NCBI RefSeq assembly: GCF_014648495.1
Contig: NZ_BMRF01000005.1
Span: 124,001-188,000, forward strand
Length of the DNA stretch: 64,000 nt
Reading direction: 5' to 3'
Source: Actinomadura cremea
GTDB taxonomy: Bacteria; Actinomycetota; Actinomycetes; Streptosporangiales; Streptosporangiaceae
Notes under the pieces: generated by a model
Told to the model about the DNA's origin: nothing
The model's database searches: none
Seen by the model: the letters and a program-made list of their open reading frames with translations, nothing else
Program-made: the position numbers and the translations under genes
In this document: piece after piece, positions 45,350-54,016 of the stretch
Layout of the letters: every line of letters starts with the position of its first letter
How positions within the stretch are numbered: position 1 is the first letter of the stretch

Positions 45350-46684
45350 ATGACGGAAACACCCCGCGTCCCAGACGCCCCGGCGGGCGACGTCCCGTCC
45401 CTGCTGGCGGAACCGCCGTGGGCCCGCCCGCGGACCGCGCGCCCCGCGGAACCGATCGTCGTCCAGGGCCTGAAGCGGCCGAAGGCGCCGACCGTCGAGT
45501 CGTGGCCCCCCGGAGTGCGGGAGGAGTTCGCGGACGTTTCGGACACCTGGCGGAGGAACGAGATCCCGCTCCCGGACGACCCCGACTGGGCGGCGATCGC
45601 GGAGCACTTCCGCGGCGGCGACGCCCTCGAGGACGGGCGCGGAGGAGCGCGGGCCGCCCGGTACCGCCGGCTCGTCCTGGACGGGCCGGACGACCTGGCC
45701 CGCGAGCTGCTCGCCGACGAGCGGTACTTCGGCGACTGGTCCGGCTGGGTGTACGTCACGCCCCTCAAGCGGTTCGCCGCCCGCCGCGGCCTGGCCGCCC
45801 ACCGGCTGATCCTGCACGCCGCGAAGGAGCACCTGTCGTGCGCGGCGGCGCTCGTCCCGTTCGTCGACGACGCCACCGCCCAGTTCATGATCAAGTGCTT
45901 CGGGAAGCACGACACCGACGACGCGGCGCGCGCCTGGGCGGCCTGGCACGGCCCGGCCGCCGCGCCGTTCGTCGTCCCGGAGGCGCTGCGCAAGCCCGGC
46001 CCCAAGCGCGACCAGGCCGAGCGGGCCATCGCGGTCATCGCCCGCGAGCACGGCGGCGAAGGGATACTCCAGGCGGCGCGGCAGTACGGGGAGCGGGCCG
46101 TCGCGGCGATGGAGGCGCTCGGCCTCGACCCCCTCGACCGGTACCCCGACCCGCTGCCCGAGCCGGACGAGGAGTTCGTCCGCGAGCGGCTCCCACCGGT
46201 CCTGCTGCGGGGCCGGAAGTCCGCCCTGCCGGTCTCCGCGACCCGGAACCTGGTGACGATGCTGCGGATCTCGTCGACCAAGGACCCGTACGCCGCCTGC
46301 GAGCCCGTCTTCGAGCACCTGGACCCCGGCTCGCTCGCCGAACTCGCCTGGGCCCTGTACGTCACGGAGGGGTACATCCCGAACGCCTGGGCGTCGCCGG
46401 GCGTCGAGTACGCGGTGCGGCGGCTCGGCGAGAAGGAGACCGGCGGGTACCGGCGGCACGTGTCGCTCGAACTGGGCGAGAAGCGGTACCTCGTGCTCTA
46501 CCTGGACCCCGGCATCCGCGTCCTCACCCCGGCGGACGACCCGGTGCAGGAGATCGACCAGGTGCGGCTCGCCTCGTCCGGCCACGGCGCGGGCGAGATC
46601 ACGTTCGACGAACTGGGGCCCGTCCTGACGTCCGAGATCCTTGCGACCTTGACGAAGCTGACCGGCGAGGAGCGGGGAACGTGA
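45350..46684 (+). CDS. DUF4132-family paralogue 1, core domain deleted
   Basis: A 444-residue protein, first of three tandem paralogues. Residues 1-360 align throughout with the other two: start 'MTETPRVPDAP', helical repeats ('AERAIAVIAREHGGEGILQA'), 'LDRYPDPLPEPDEEFVRE' and 'SATRNLVTMLRISS'. At about 46440 it jumps from 'VRRLGEKET' straight to 'GGYRRHVSLELGEKRYL', which corresponds to the far C-terminus of paralogue 3 ('GGFRRQVMTM'). About 300 residues, including the whole DUF4132 core, are missing in frame. Its stop overlaps the next start (GTGA). ATG 45350; the ribosome site is weak. Function unknown. Confidence 0.8.
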   Translation: MTETPRVPDAPAGDVPSLLAEPPWARPRTARPAEPIVVQGLKRPKAPTVESWPPGVREEFADVSDTWRRNEIPLPDDPDWAAIAEHFRGGDALEDGRGGARAARYRRLVLDGPDDLARELLADERYFGDWSGWVYVTPLKRFAARRGLAAHRLILHAAKEHLSCAAALVPFVDDATAQFMIKCFGKHDTDDAARAWAAWHGPAAAPFVVPEALRKPGPKRDQAERAIAVIAREHGGEGILQAARQYGERAVAAMEALGLDPLDRYPDPLPEPDEEFVRERLPPVLLRGRKSALPVSATRNLVTMLRISSTKDPYAACEPVFEHLDPGSLAELAWALYVTEGYIPNAWASPGVEYAVRRLGEKETGGYRRHVSLELGEKRYLVLYLDPGIRVLTPADDPVQEIDQVRLASSGHGAGEITFDELGPVLTSEILATLTKLTGEERGT

Positions 46685-48708
46685 CGGGGACGGCCCGGGT
46701 GCCGGAGGCCCCGAGAAGCGACCTGCCGCCCCTCCTCGCCGACCCCCCGTGGACACGGGAGCCGCGCGGCGGGGAACCGGTCGTCCTCCCGGACCTGGAG
46801 GCCCCGGCGGAGCCGGCCGCCGAGTCGTGGCCGTTCGGGCTCCGGGAGGCGTGGTCGATGATTCCGGCCGTCGCACTGCAGGACCTCCTGCCGGAACCGC
46901 CCGAGGACACCGACTGGGAGCGGGCGGCCGCACGCGTCCGCACCGGCGGGGCCGCCGACCGCAGGACGTACTACTGGCTGGTGATGCGGGGCCCGGACGA
47001 CCTCGCCCGCGAGCTGCTCGCGGACGCGCGTCACTTCGACGACTGGTCCGGGGCGGAGTCAGACGCCCCGCTCATGCTCATCGCCGCCCGCCGCGGCCTG
47101 GCGGCCCACCCGCTGGTGCTGCACGCGGCCGGGCGGCACGGGCGGGTGACGGCCCTCGCCCCGTTCCGGGACGCCGCCACCGCCCGCATCATGGTCGAGA
47201 GCCTGGACGAGCCCGACCGCGCCGACGACGCCCGCGCCTGGTTCGGCTTGCACGGCCGGGCCGCCGCGCCGTTCATCGTCCCGGACGCGCTGCGCGAGCC
47301 CGGCCCCGGACGCGACCGGGCCGAGCGGGCCCTCGCGCTCGTCGCACGGGAGCACGGCGCCGAGTGCGTGCGCGAGGCCGCGCGCCGGTACGGCGACGAG
47401 GCCGTCGCGGCGGTCTCCACGCTCCGCCTCGACCCGCTGGAGCGGTATCCCGACCCGTTGCCGGAACCGGACGAGGCGTTCGTCCGGGACTCGCTCCCCC
47501 GGGTGCTGCTGCGCGGCGGGGAGTCCGCCCTGCCGGTCTCCGCGACCCGGAACCTGGTCACGATGCTGCGGATCTCCACGATCGAGGCCCCGTACCGGGG
47601 CTGCGAGCCGGTCTTCGAGCACCTGGACCCGGGCTCGCTGGCCGAACTCGCCTGGGCGCTGTACGAGCACCGGGCCCCCTCGGGCGATCGTTGGGCCGCG
47701 CCCGACGTCCAGTACGCGCTGCGGCGCCTCGGCGACGCCGGGACGGCCGCGCGGCTCGCCCGCGAGATGGGCGGCTGGGAGTCGTCGTTCGTCTGGTCGC
47801 ACGACGGGCACGAGGCCGTCGCGGTGCTGGCCGAGATGGACCCGGCCGGCGGGCCGCGCCACCTGGACCGGCTCACGCGCACGGCGGCGGCCGAGGAGAT
47901 GCGCGGCTACGCGCGGGCCCGGCTGAACCTGGTCGCCGCGCTGCGCGGGCTGACGCCCGAGCAGCTCGCGGACCGGCTCGTCCCCGACGCCGAGCCGGAC
48001 GCCCCCGAGGGCCGGGAGGCCGTCGCCGACCAGATCGGGCGCCTCGAACAGGCGATGCTCTCCGGGCGGTCGTGGACGGCGAGCGATTTCCGGGAGCTGG
48101 CGGAACGCCCGCTCCTGCGCCCCGTCGTCCGCCGCCTCGTCTGGTCGGCCGGACCGGACTCGTTCCGCGTCGCCGAGGACGGCACGTACGCCGACGTCCA
48201 CGGCGCCGCGTTCGTCCTCCCGGACGGGGCCCGCGTCGCCCTCCCGCACCCGGTCCACCTCGACGACGCCGACGCGTGGGCCGGAGCGTTCGCCGAACGG
48301 GGGATCGAGCAGCCGTTCGCCCAGCTCGCCCGTCCCGTCCATGTCCTGACGGCCGAGGAGCGCCGCTCGGTCTCGCTGCACCGGTTCGCGGGCGTGACGG
48401 TTCCGACGGCGCGGATCGTCGACATGACCGCCCGGGGATGGAGCCTTCCGCAGCCGCCGCACAGGCTGGTCCATCAGCGCCAGTTGCACTTCGCCATGCG
48501 CGACGGCCACAAGCTGATGGTCACCTTCGAGCCCGGCGTCCACCTGAGGGACCCCGAACGGTACGCCGACCAGACGATCGGGGCCGTCCGGCTGCACGGG
48601 CCACGGCAGCCCCGCTGGGGCGACGCCGACCCGGTCGCCGTGTCCGAACTCCTCGCCACGCTGCTGGAGCTGACCCGGCCGATCCCGACCACGAAACAGG
48701 AGACATGA
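46681..48708 (+). CDS. DUF4132-family protein, paralogue 2
   Basis: A 675-residue protein. An N-terminal helical-repeat region is followed, from about residue 470, by the DUF4132 core: 'RRLVWSAGPDSFRVAEDGTY', 'VALPHPVHL' and 'QPFAQLARPVHVLTAEERRS'. The conserved 'RGW' motif is kept, but the following Asp-Gly-Gly stretch of paralogue 3 is replaced by 'SLPQPPHRLVHQRQLHF'. GTG 46681 overlaps the previous stop by four bases and its TGA overlaps the next ATG. Family role unknown; elsewhere members are often encoded with MoxR ATPase/VWA genes, none of which is here. Confidence 0.85.
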   Translation: MTGTARVPEAPRSDLPPLLADPPWTREPRGGEPVVLPDLEAPAEPAAESWPFGLREAWSMIPAVALQDLLPEPPEDTDWERAAARVRTGGAADRRTYYWLVMRGPDDLARELLADARHFDDWSGAESDAPLMLIAARRGLAAHPLVLHAAGRHGRVTALAPFRDAATARIMVESLDEPDRADDARAWFGLHGRAAAPFIVPDALREPGPGRDRAERALALVAREHGAECVREAARRYGDEAVAAVSTLRLDPLERYPDPLPEPDEAFVRDSLPRVLLRGGESALPVSATRNLVTMLRISTIEAPYRGCEPVFEHLDPGSLAELAWALYEHRAPSGDRWAAPDVQYALRRLGDAGTAARLAREMGGWESSFVWSHDGHEAVAVLAEMDPAGGPRHLDRLTRTAAAEEMRGYARARLNLVAALRGLTPEQLADRLVPDAEPDAPEGREAVADQIGRLEQAMLSGRSWTASDFRELAERPLLRPVVRRLVWSAGPDSFRVAEDGTYADVHGAAFVLPDGARVALPHPVHLDDADAWAGAFAERGIEQPFAQLARPVHVLTAEERRSVSLHRFAGVTVPTARIVDMTARGWSLPQPPHRLVHQRQLHFAMRDGHKLMVTFEPGVHLRDPERYADQTIGAVRLHGPRQPRWGDADPVAVSELLATLLELTRPIPTTKQET

Positions 48709-50984
48709 CGGAAACGCCCCGCTTCCCCGAGGCCCCCGAGACCGCGCTCCCGCCCCTGCTCGTCGCCCCGCCCTGGGCCGGCGGCCCGAGGGCCGCCGGG
48801 GAACCGGTCGTCCTCAAGCTGCAGACGCCGAAGGAACCGACGACCATGCGCTGGGCCCCGGGGATGCGCGAGGAGTGGCTGAATCCCAAGAGCAGGCCCT
48901 TCGGTGCCGAGCCGCTCCCCGACGACACCGACTGGGACGCGCTCGCCGGGACCTTCGCGAACGGCGAGGCGTTCGAACTCGACCCGGTGGACAGGTACCG
49001 GGCGTTCTGCGGCCTGGTCATGCAGGCGCCCGCCGAGATCGGGGAGAAGATCCTCGCGGACGAGCGCAACTGGGACGTCTGCGCGCGCTTCCCCGACCTG
49101 GGCCGCCCCCAGCTGAGCCGGAAGTACCGCAACTGGAAGAACTGGGACGTCTTCCGCACCTACAGCCACGAGAACCTGTGCCAGGGCGCGGCGGCCCGCC
49201 ACGGCATGGCCGCCTACCCGTTCCTGCTCCACAAGGCGAAGAACGAGTCCAAGTTCCACGGGCTCGTCCCGTACCTGGACGCCAAGGTCGCCCAGGTCAT
49301 GGTCAAGTACTTCGGCGTCTGGCCCAACCGCTACGAGTCGGAGAGCTGGTACCGGCTCCACGGCCGCGACGCCGCGCGGCTGACCGTCCCGGCCGCGCTG
49401 CGCAAGCCCGGCCCGACGCGGGAACGCGCCGAGGCGGCCCTCCGGCTGGTGGCCCGGGAGCACGGCCGGGACGCCGTCACCGAGGCCGCGCGGCACCACG
49501 GCGACGAGGCCGTCGCCGCCCTGTCCGGGCTGCACGACGAAGAGGACCCCCTGGACGCCTATCCCGACCCGCTCCCGGAGCTTCCCGAAGCCTTCGCGCC
49601 CGAGAACCTGCCGCAGCTCCTCCTGCGCGGACGCGAGCAGGCGCTCCCTCCGGCGGCCACCCGGAACCTCGTCACGATGCTGCTGATCTCGAGCCACCGG
49701 GAGCCCTACGCGGGCGTCCCGCCCGTGCTCGAGGCCCTCGACCCCGATTCCCTGGCCGAGTTCGCCTGGGCGCTCTACCAGGCCGACCGGCACCCGAAGG
49801 AGTGGGCGACCCCGGGCGTCCAGTACCTCCTGCTCGAATACGGCAACGACGAGACCGCCGACCGCTTCGGCTCGATCGTCAAGCGCTGGCCCAAGTGGTA
49901 CACGTGGGAAGCGGGCGCCACGAACGCGCTGCGCCTGTTCACCCGGCTCGAAACGCCCACCGCGCTGCGCCACCTGCACGTCCTCGCGGAGAAGGCCGCC
50001 GACCCCAAGCGCATCCGGTTCTTCGCCAAGCGCAACCTCGACCGGATCGCCGAGGAGCGCGGGTACACCACCGAGCAGCTCGCGGACCGGCTCGTCCCGC
50101 CCCTCGGCCTGGACGCCGACGGGACGATGACGCTCGACTACGGGCCGCGCCGCTTCACGGTCGGGTTCGACGAGCAGCTCAAGCCGTACGTCACCGACGA
50201 GAAGGGCAAGCGGCGCAAGACCCTCCCGAAACCGGGCGCGAAGGACGATCCGGAACTCGCACCCGCCGCCCACAAGCGGTTCGGCGACCTCAAGAAGGAA
50301 GCCCGGACCGTCGCCGCCGAACAGATCAAGCGCCTCGAACAGGCGATGGTCACCGGACGGTCGTGGACGCCCGAGGAGTTCCGCACGATCTTCGCCGACC
50401 ACCCGCTCCTCCGCCACGTCGTCCGACGCCTCGTCTGGTCGGCCGGATCCACGTCGTTCCGCGTCGCCGAAGACGGCACGTACGCCGACGTCCACGACAA
50501 CGCGTTCGTCCTGCCGGACGACGCTCGCGTGTCCCTCCCGCACCCGCTCCGCCTGCCGAACACCGACGCCTGGACGGAGGTGTTCGCCGACTACGAGATC
50601 CTGCAGCCGTTCGAACAGCTCGCCCGTCCCGTCCACACCCTCACCGACGAGGAACGCGGCGCCACGCAACTCGACCGGTTCAAGGGCGAAACCGTCCACT
50701 TCGGCCGGATCACCGGCATGACCTCGCGGGGCTGGGAACTCGGCGACAAGGAGGACGGCGGGTTCCGCCGCCAGGTCATGACGATGACGGGGGACGGCCG
50801 CCACGTGATGGTCTTCTTCAGCCCCGGCATCCGGGTCTACGCGCCGGAGGAACTCGCGGAGCAGGAGATCCGCGACGTCATCGTGCTGCCCGGCCGCTAC
50901 TCCGGCAAGCCGATCGCGCTCGGCGACCTCGACCCCGTCGCCGCGTCCGAGCTCGTCAACGACCTCACCCGCCTGACGTCCTGA
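48705..50984 (+). CDS. DUF4132-family protein, paralogue 3 (most complete)
   Basis: A 759-residue protein and probably the ancestral form. Start 'MTETPRFPEAPETALPPLL'; helical repeats to about residue 460; a Lys-rich insert ('KPYVTDEKGKRRKTLPKPGA') not found in the others; then the DUF4132 core from about 570: 'RRLVWSAGSTSFRVAEDGTY', 'LPHPLRL', 'EILQPFEQLARPVHTLTDEE', 'TSRGWELGDKEDGGFRRQV', and the tail 'LDPVAASELVNDLTRLTS'. ATG 48705 lies in ATGA with the preceding stop, with AGGAG just upstream. No signal peptide or membrane segment. A terminator hairpin follows. Confidence 0.88.
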   Translation: MTETPRFPEAPETALPPLLVAPPWAGGPRAAGEPVVLKLQTPKEPTTMRWAPGMREEWLNPKSRPFGAEPLPDDTDWDALAGTFANGEAFELDPVDRYRAFCGLVMQAPAEIGEKILADERNWDVCARFPDLGRPQLSRKYRNWKNWDVFRTYSHENLCQGAAARHGMAAYPFLLHKAKNESKFHGLVPYLDAKVAQVMVKYFGVWPNRYESESWYRLHGRDAARLTVPAALRKPGPTRERAEAALRLVAREHGRDAVTEAARHHGDEAVAALSGLHDEEDPLDAYPDPLPELPEAFAPENLPQLLLRGREQALPPAATRNLVTMLLISSHREPYAGVPPVLEALDPDSLAEFAWALYQADRHPKEWATPGVQYLLLEYGNDETADRFGSIVKRWPKWYTWEAGATNALRLFTRLETPTALRHLHVLAEKAADPKRIRFFAKRNLDRIAEERGYTTEQLADRLVPPLGLDADGTMTLDYGPRRFTVGFDEQLKPYVTDEKGKRRKTLPKPGAKDDPELAPAAHKRFGDLKKEARTVAAEQIKRLEQAMVTGRSWTPEEFRTIFADHPLLRHVVRRLVWSAGSTSFRVAEDGTYADVHDNAFVLPDDARVSLPHPLRLPNTDAWTEVFADYEILQPFEQLARPVHTLTDEERGATQLDRFKGETVHFGRITGMTSRGWELGDKEDGGFRRQVMTMTGDGRHVMVFFSPGIRVYAPEELAEQEIRDVIVLPGRYSGKPIALGDLDPVAASELVNDLTRLTS

Positions 50985-51001
50985 CGTCCTGACGCCGCAC
51001 G

Positions 51002-51027
51002 GCGCCGGCCCCGCCCTGGGCCGGCGC
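51002..51027. terminator. Terminator between the DUF4132 operon and the convergent methyltransferase
   Basis: GCGCCGGCCC (51002-51011) pairs perfectly with GGGCCGGCGC (51018-51027) around a 6-nt loop, between the two convergent stops (50984 and 51053). Confidence 0.65.
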
Positions 51028-51052
51028 ACCGGGTACAGCCCGTCGCCCTCGT

Positions 51053-51793
51053 CTACGAGGCGGGCCTCGTGTCGACGTGGTCGGCGGGCTCATCGAGCCA
51101 GACCGTCTGCCCCTCCGGCGTCACCGTGACCCCGAACCGCGACGCGTCCGGCCTCCCCTGTGCCTCCCACTTCTCGCGCGTCCGGTGCCTGACGTCCTGC
51201 GGCATTCGCTGCCCCCGCAGGGGCATGAACCACGCGGGATCGGTGAACCGTCCTTCCGCGGTCCCGTCCTCCCCGACCGTCACCACGGCCAGCGGTTCAT
51301 CGGGGTGGACGGTGGGCCCCCAAGGCACGACGACGAGCCCGCCCGGCCGGGTCTGCTCCACCCACGCGTAGGGAAGCTCGCAGACCGCCGCCGTCGCGAT
51401 CACGCGGTCATACGGCGCGTTGTCCGCATAGCCGTCCGCCCCGTCTCCGGTCACGACCCGAACCGGGTGACCGGCTCGACGAAGCGCCGTACGAGCGTTC
51501 TCCGCCAGGACAGGGTCGACCTCGATCGAAGTCACGTTCGACGCTCCCGCCAACTCCGCCAGCAGAGCGGCGTTGTAGCCGGTGCCGGTGCCGATCTCCA
51601 GCACCTTCATTCCCGCTTCCACGTCCAGCGCCTTGAGCATGGTCGCCACGATGTGCGGAGCACTCGCCGAACTGGTCGGCCAGGTGCCCTTCTCAGTCGC
51701 CCCGTCGGCTACCTGCGTGATGATCGAGTCGTCCGACCTCACCAGGTCCATCCACCGATCCGGGTCGTCCTCGCGTCGCAGGGGGACCGCCAA
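51053..51793 (-). CDS. Protein-L-isoaspartate methyltransferase-like protein, probably 5'-truncated
   Basis: A 246-residue methyltransferase. 'DDSIITQVADGATEKGTWPT', 'SSASAPHIVATMLKAL', motif I 'VLEIGTGTGYNAALLAELAG' and 'APYDRVIATAAVCELPYAWV' place it with the PCMT-like enzymes of actinobacteria, many of which accompany ATP-grasp RiPP maturation genes. Those proteins normally have 50-100 more residues before the 'PLRREDDPDRW' segment. Here the only start is a TTG at 51793 without a ribosome site, and the frame is closed by TAG near 51848. I think the N-terminus was lost in the rearrangement that also broke the adjacent GntR gene. Whether the remainder is active is unknown. Confidence 0.65.
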   Translation of the reverse strand: MAVPLRREDDPDRWMDLVRSDDSIITQVADGATEKGTWPTSSASAPHIVATMLKALDVEAGMKVLEIGTGTGYNAALLAELAGASNVTSIEVDPVLAENARTALRRAGHPVRVVTGDGADGYADNAPYDRVIATAAVCELPYAWVEQTRPGGLVVVPWGPTVHPDEPLAVVTVGEDGTAEGRFTDPAWFMPLRGQRMPQDVRHRTREKWEAQGRPDASRFGVTVTPEGQTVWLDEPADHVDTRPAS

Positions 51794-51865
51794 AATTGCC
51801 TCGTGGAGTGAGAGTAGGGCGCTCCATGAGCGGCCGCAATAGGGGGCCTAAAGTCTTCCCGAGAA

Positions 51866-52197
51866 GGACCGGAGTGCCGATCACACCGAGGCCGAGCGTC
51901 AGGGCATCACACCGGGCCGACGGATGCTCTACATCGGCACCGAGCCCGCGAGCGAGCACGTCGCCGCGTGCCTACGCGTCGACCCCGGGGACGACATCCT
52001 GGCGCGCCGCAAGATGATGACGGCCAACGAGGTGCCGGTCCGCATCGCCACGACTCGATCCGGGCGAGTGGGTCGTCCAGGTGCTGCGGGCGTCGTATTC
52101 GGCCGAGGGGACGCCGGTCCACACGTTGGAGACGATCTGCGCGGCGACCCGCCACATCTTCACCATCGGGCAGGTCGGAGGGCTCGACGAGTTCTGA
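51866..52197 (+). pseudogene. GntR/UTRA-type regulator remnant
   Basis: Two in-order pieces of a GntR-family effector (UTRA) domain. Frame A (about 51866-52052) encodes 'HTEAERQGITPGRRMLYIG', 'SEHVAACLRVDPGDDILARR' and 'MMTANEVPVRIAT'. Frame B (52054-52197) encodes 'LDPGEWVVQVLRASYSAEGT' to 'IFTIGQVGGLDEF' and a TGA. The DNA-binding domain is absent, and the UTRA segment normally joining the pieces (tens of residues) is missing with a frame change at about 52053. It is clearly inactivated. Confidence 0.8.
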
Positions 52198-52218
52198 TCC
52201 AGGCGCGGCGTGTGTGCT

Positions 52219-52870
52219 TCAGAGCAGGTGGGGGGCCAGGAAGGCGAGTTGGCGGGGGAGCATCTTCCGGCGGAACGCCGCGTCGTGGCAGCCGGGGTAG
52301 ATGCCGCCCTCCGGGCGCCCGCCCGCGTCGCGCAGGGTCGCGAGGAGCTCCCTGGTCGGATCGGCGAAGGAGTCGTGGTCGCCGCATCCGGCCCACACCG
52401 GGATGCCGGCCAGCCGCCGCGCGTACGATCGCGCCGCCGTGTCGTCGATCGCCGGTGAGGTCGCCACCACGGCGGCCACCCGCGAGCGGCCGTGCTCGGC
52501 CGCCAGCCGCAGCGCGCCGTCCCCGCCCATCGACCAGCCGAGCAGGCCGACACGTCCGGTCCGCAGGCCCTGGTCGGCCAGGAAGGGGATCAGGGCGTCC
52601 ATGACGACGCCGCCGCGGAACCACCGGTCCACGGACGGCCGGGCGGCCGATCACGGCGCGGACGGACTCACCGGCCGCGCGCAGGGTGTGCTCCTCGACC
52701 CGTCCGGGCCGCGCCGGCGGCGGAGTGGGCATGTCACCGCAGCGGCCCAATGCCTGTGCCGCGCGTTCCCTGCCCGGCAGCACGCCCGTTTCCACCAGCG
52801 CGGCGACACCCCCTCCGGCCGCCACCAGGCCGGCGGCGGCCAAGAACCCCCGCCGCGATACGCCGCTCAT
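52219..52870 (-). pseudogene. Tat-exported alpha/beta hydrolase (esterase-like), internally deleted and frameshifted
   Basis: The front (52870 to about 52660) encodes a twin-arginine signal 'SRRGFLAAAGLVAAGGGVAA' and a short mature start. The back (about 52632-52219, another frame) encodes 'GRVGLLGWSMGGDGALRLAA' (nucleophile elbow GWSMGG), 'PVWAGCGDHDSFADP' (acid) and 'GIYPGCHDAAFRRKMLP' (histidine). The stretch between them, which should carry the first strands and oxyanion loop, is lost and the frames do not match. So all catalytic residues survive but in a broken gene. It is last in the leftward TetR-PhyH-LysE-VOC series. Confidence 0.75.
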
Positions 52871-52975
52871 GCCGTGGCCCCTCTCGAAACCTCCCCAAAG
52901 TAGTACCTGCGGTGCTTTTCCGCCGGTGAACCAGCCGACGAACGAGGGCGCCATCGGGCAGGGGGCGAGGCCGCG

Positions 52976-53323
52976 CTACGGGTGGGCGAGGACGTTGATC
53001 ACACGGCCGTTGGGGTCGCGGACGAAGAAGCGGCGGACTCCCCACTCCTCGTCCTGGAGGGGGTGGACGATCTCCGCGCCCGTCTCTCGCACCGCCGCGT
53101 AGGCCGCGTCCACGTCGTCCACCTCGACGCTCATGTCGGGCACGACCGGCGCGGTCTTGTCGTGGGTCATGAAGGTGACCTGCGCCGTGGGGTTGGAGGG
53201 CGAGGCGAGCGTCATGACCCAGCCCTGGTTCATGACCTCCTCGAAGCCCAGGAGGCCGTAGAAGTCCCGGCTCTCCTCCATGGCCTCCGTGTGGAAATCG
53301 GGCATGGCGCGGCGGATGGACAT
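52976..53323 (-). CDS. VOC-family (glyoxalase/bleomycin-resistance fold) protein
   Basis: A 115-residue single-domain VOC protein with the two beta-alpha-beta-beta-beta modules: 'MPDFHTEAMEESRDFYGLLG' and 'MSVEVDDVDAAYAAVRETGA', closing with 'VRRFFVRDPNGRVINVLAH'. His 11 and the C-terminal 'NVLAH' are the usual metal-ligand places, but the ligand set is incomplete, so it may be a binding protein rather than an enzyme. ATG 53323 has GGGAG six bases upstream. It lies 49 nt behind the LysE gene. Confidence 0.85.
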   Translation of the reverse strand: MSIRRAMPDFHTEAMEESRDFYGLLGFEEVMNQGWVMTLASPSNPTAQVTFMTHDKTAPVVPDMSVEVDDVDAAYAAVRETGAEIVHPLQDEEWGVRRFFVRDPNGRVINVLAHP

Positions 53324-53372
53324 GGCGGCTCCCTCTGGCGGACGTTCCCCGCGCATTCTCCCGCAACCGGGC

Positions 53373-54002
53373 TCAGCGCTCGGCCGCGAGGGTGACGCCC
53401 AGGCCGATGAACACGCCGCCGGTCGCGGCGTCGAGGCGGCGGCGCACGGCCTTCCGGGTGCGCAGCCAGCCGCCGATGCGTCCGGCGAGGACGCCGACCG
53501 TGCCGTCGGCGACGAACTCCAGGGCGATCAGGACGCCGCCGAGGATCGCGACCTGCAGCCAGACGGGCCCGGCGGCGGGGTCGATGAACTGCGGGAGGAA
53601 CGCGACGACGAACGTGAACGTCTGCGGGTTCGCCATGGACGACACGACGCCGTTCAGGAACGCGCGCCTGCCCGACATCCCCCCGGCGGCCGGATCGTCG
53701 GCCTGCCCCTTCCTGCGGTTCCGGATCATCTGGACGCCGAGGTAGATCAGGTACGCGGCCCCGGCGATCCGGATCACGGTGAACGCGACCGGGAACGCCG
53801 TCAGCAGTGCGGCGAGCCCGGCGGTGGCCGCGACGATGTAGAGCGCGTCGCCCGTGATGACGCCGGCCGTGGCCAGCAGGCCCGCGCGGGCGCCGCCCCG
53901 CACGCCGCAGCCGAGCACGAAGAGCATGTCGGGCCCCGGAGTGACGAGGGCGACGATGGTGGTCACCGTGAACACGGCGAGCAGGTGGGGGTCGATCGGC
54001 AT
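53373..54002 (-). CDS. LysE/RhtB-family amino acid exporter
   Basis: A 209-residue inner-membrane protein with six hydrophobic segments. The family start 'FTVTTIVALVTPGPDMLFVL', 'GARAGLLATAGVITGDALYI', 'IRIAGAAYLIYLGVQMIRNR' and 'FLNGVVSSMANPQTFTFVVA' are all recognisable. RhtB-type exporters release amino acids such as threonine, homoserine or cysteine precursors; substrate not predictable. ATG 54002 has GGAAG upstream. It lies 14 nt behind the PhyH gene, so they are coexpressed. Confidence 0.92.
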   Translation of the reverse strand: MPIDPHLLAVFTVTTIVALVTPGPDMLFVLGCGVRGGARAGLLATAGVITGDALYIVAATAGLAALLTAFPVAFTVIRIAGAAYLIYLGVQMIRNRRKGQADDPAAGGMSGRRAFLNGVVSSMANPQTFTFVVAFLPQFIDPAAGPVWLQVAILGGVLIALEFVADGTVGVLAGRIGGWLRTRKAVRRRLDAATGGVFIGLGVTLAAER

Positions 54003-54016
54003 CCGTGGTTCTTCCG

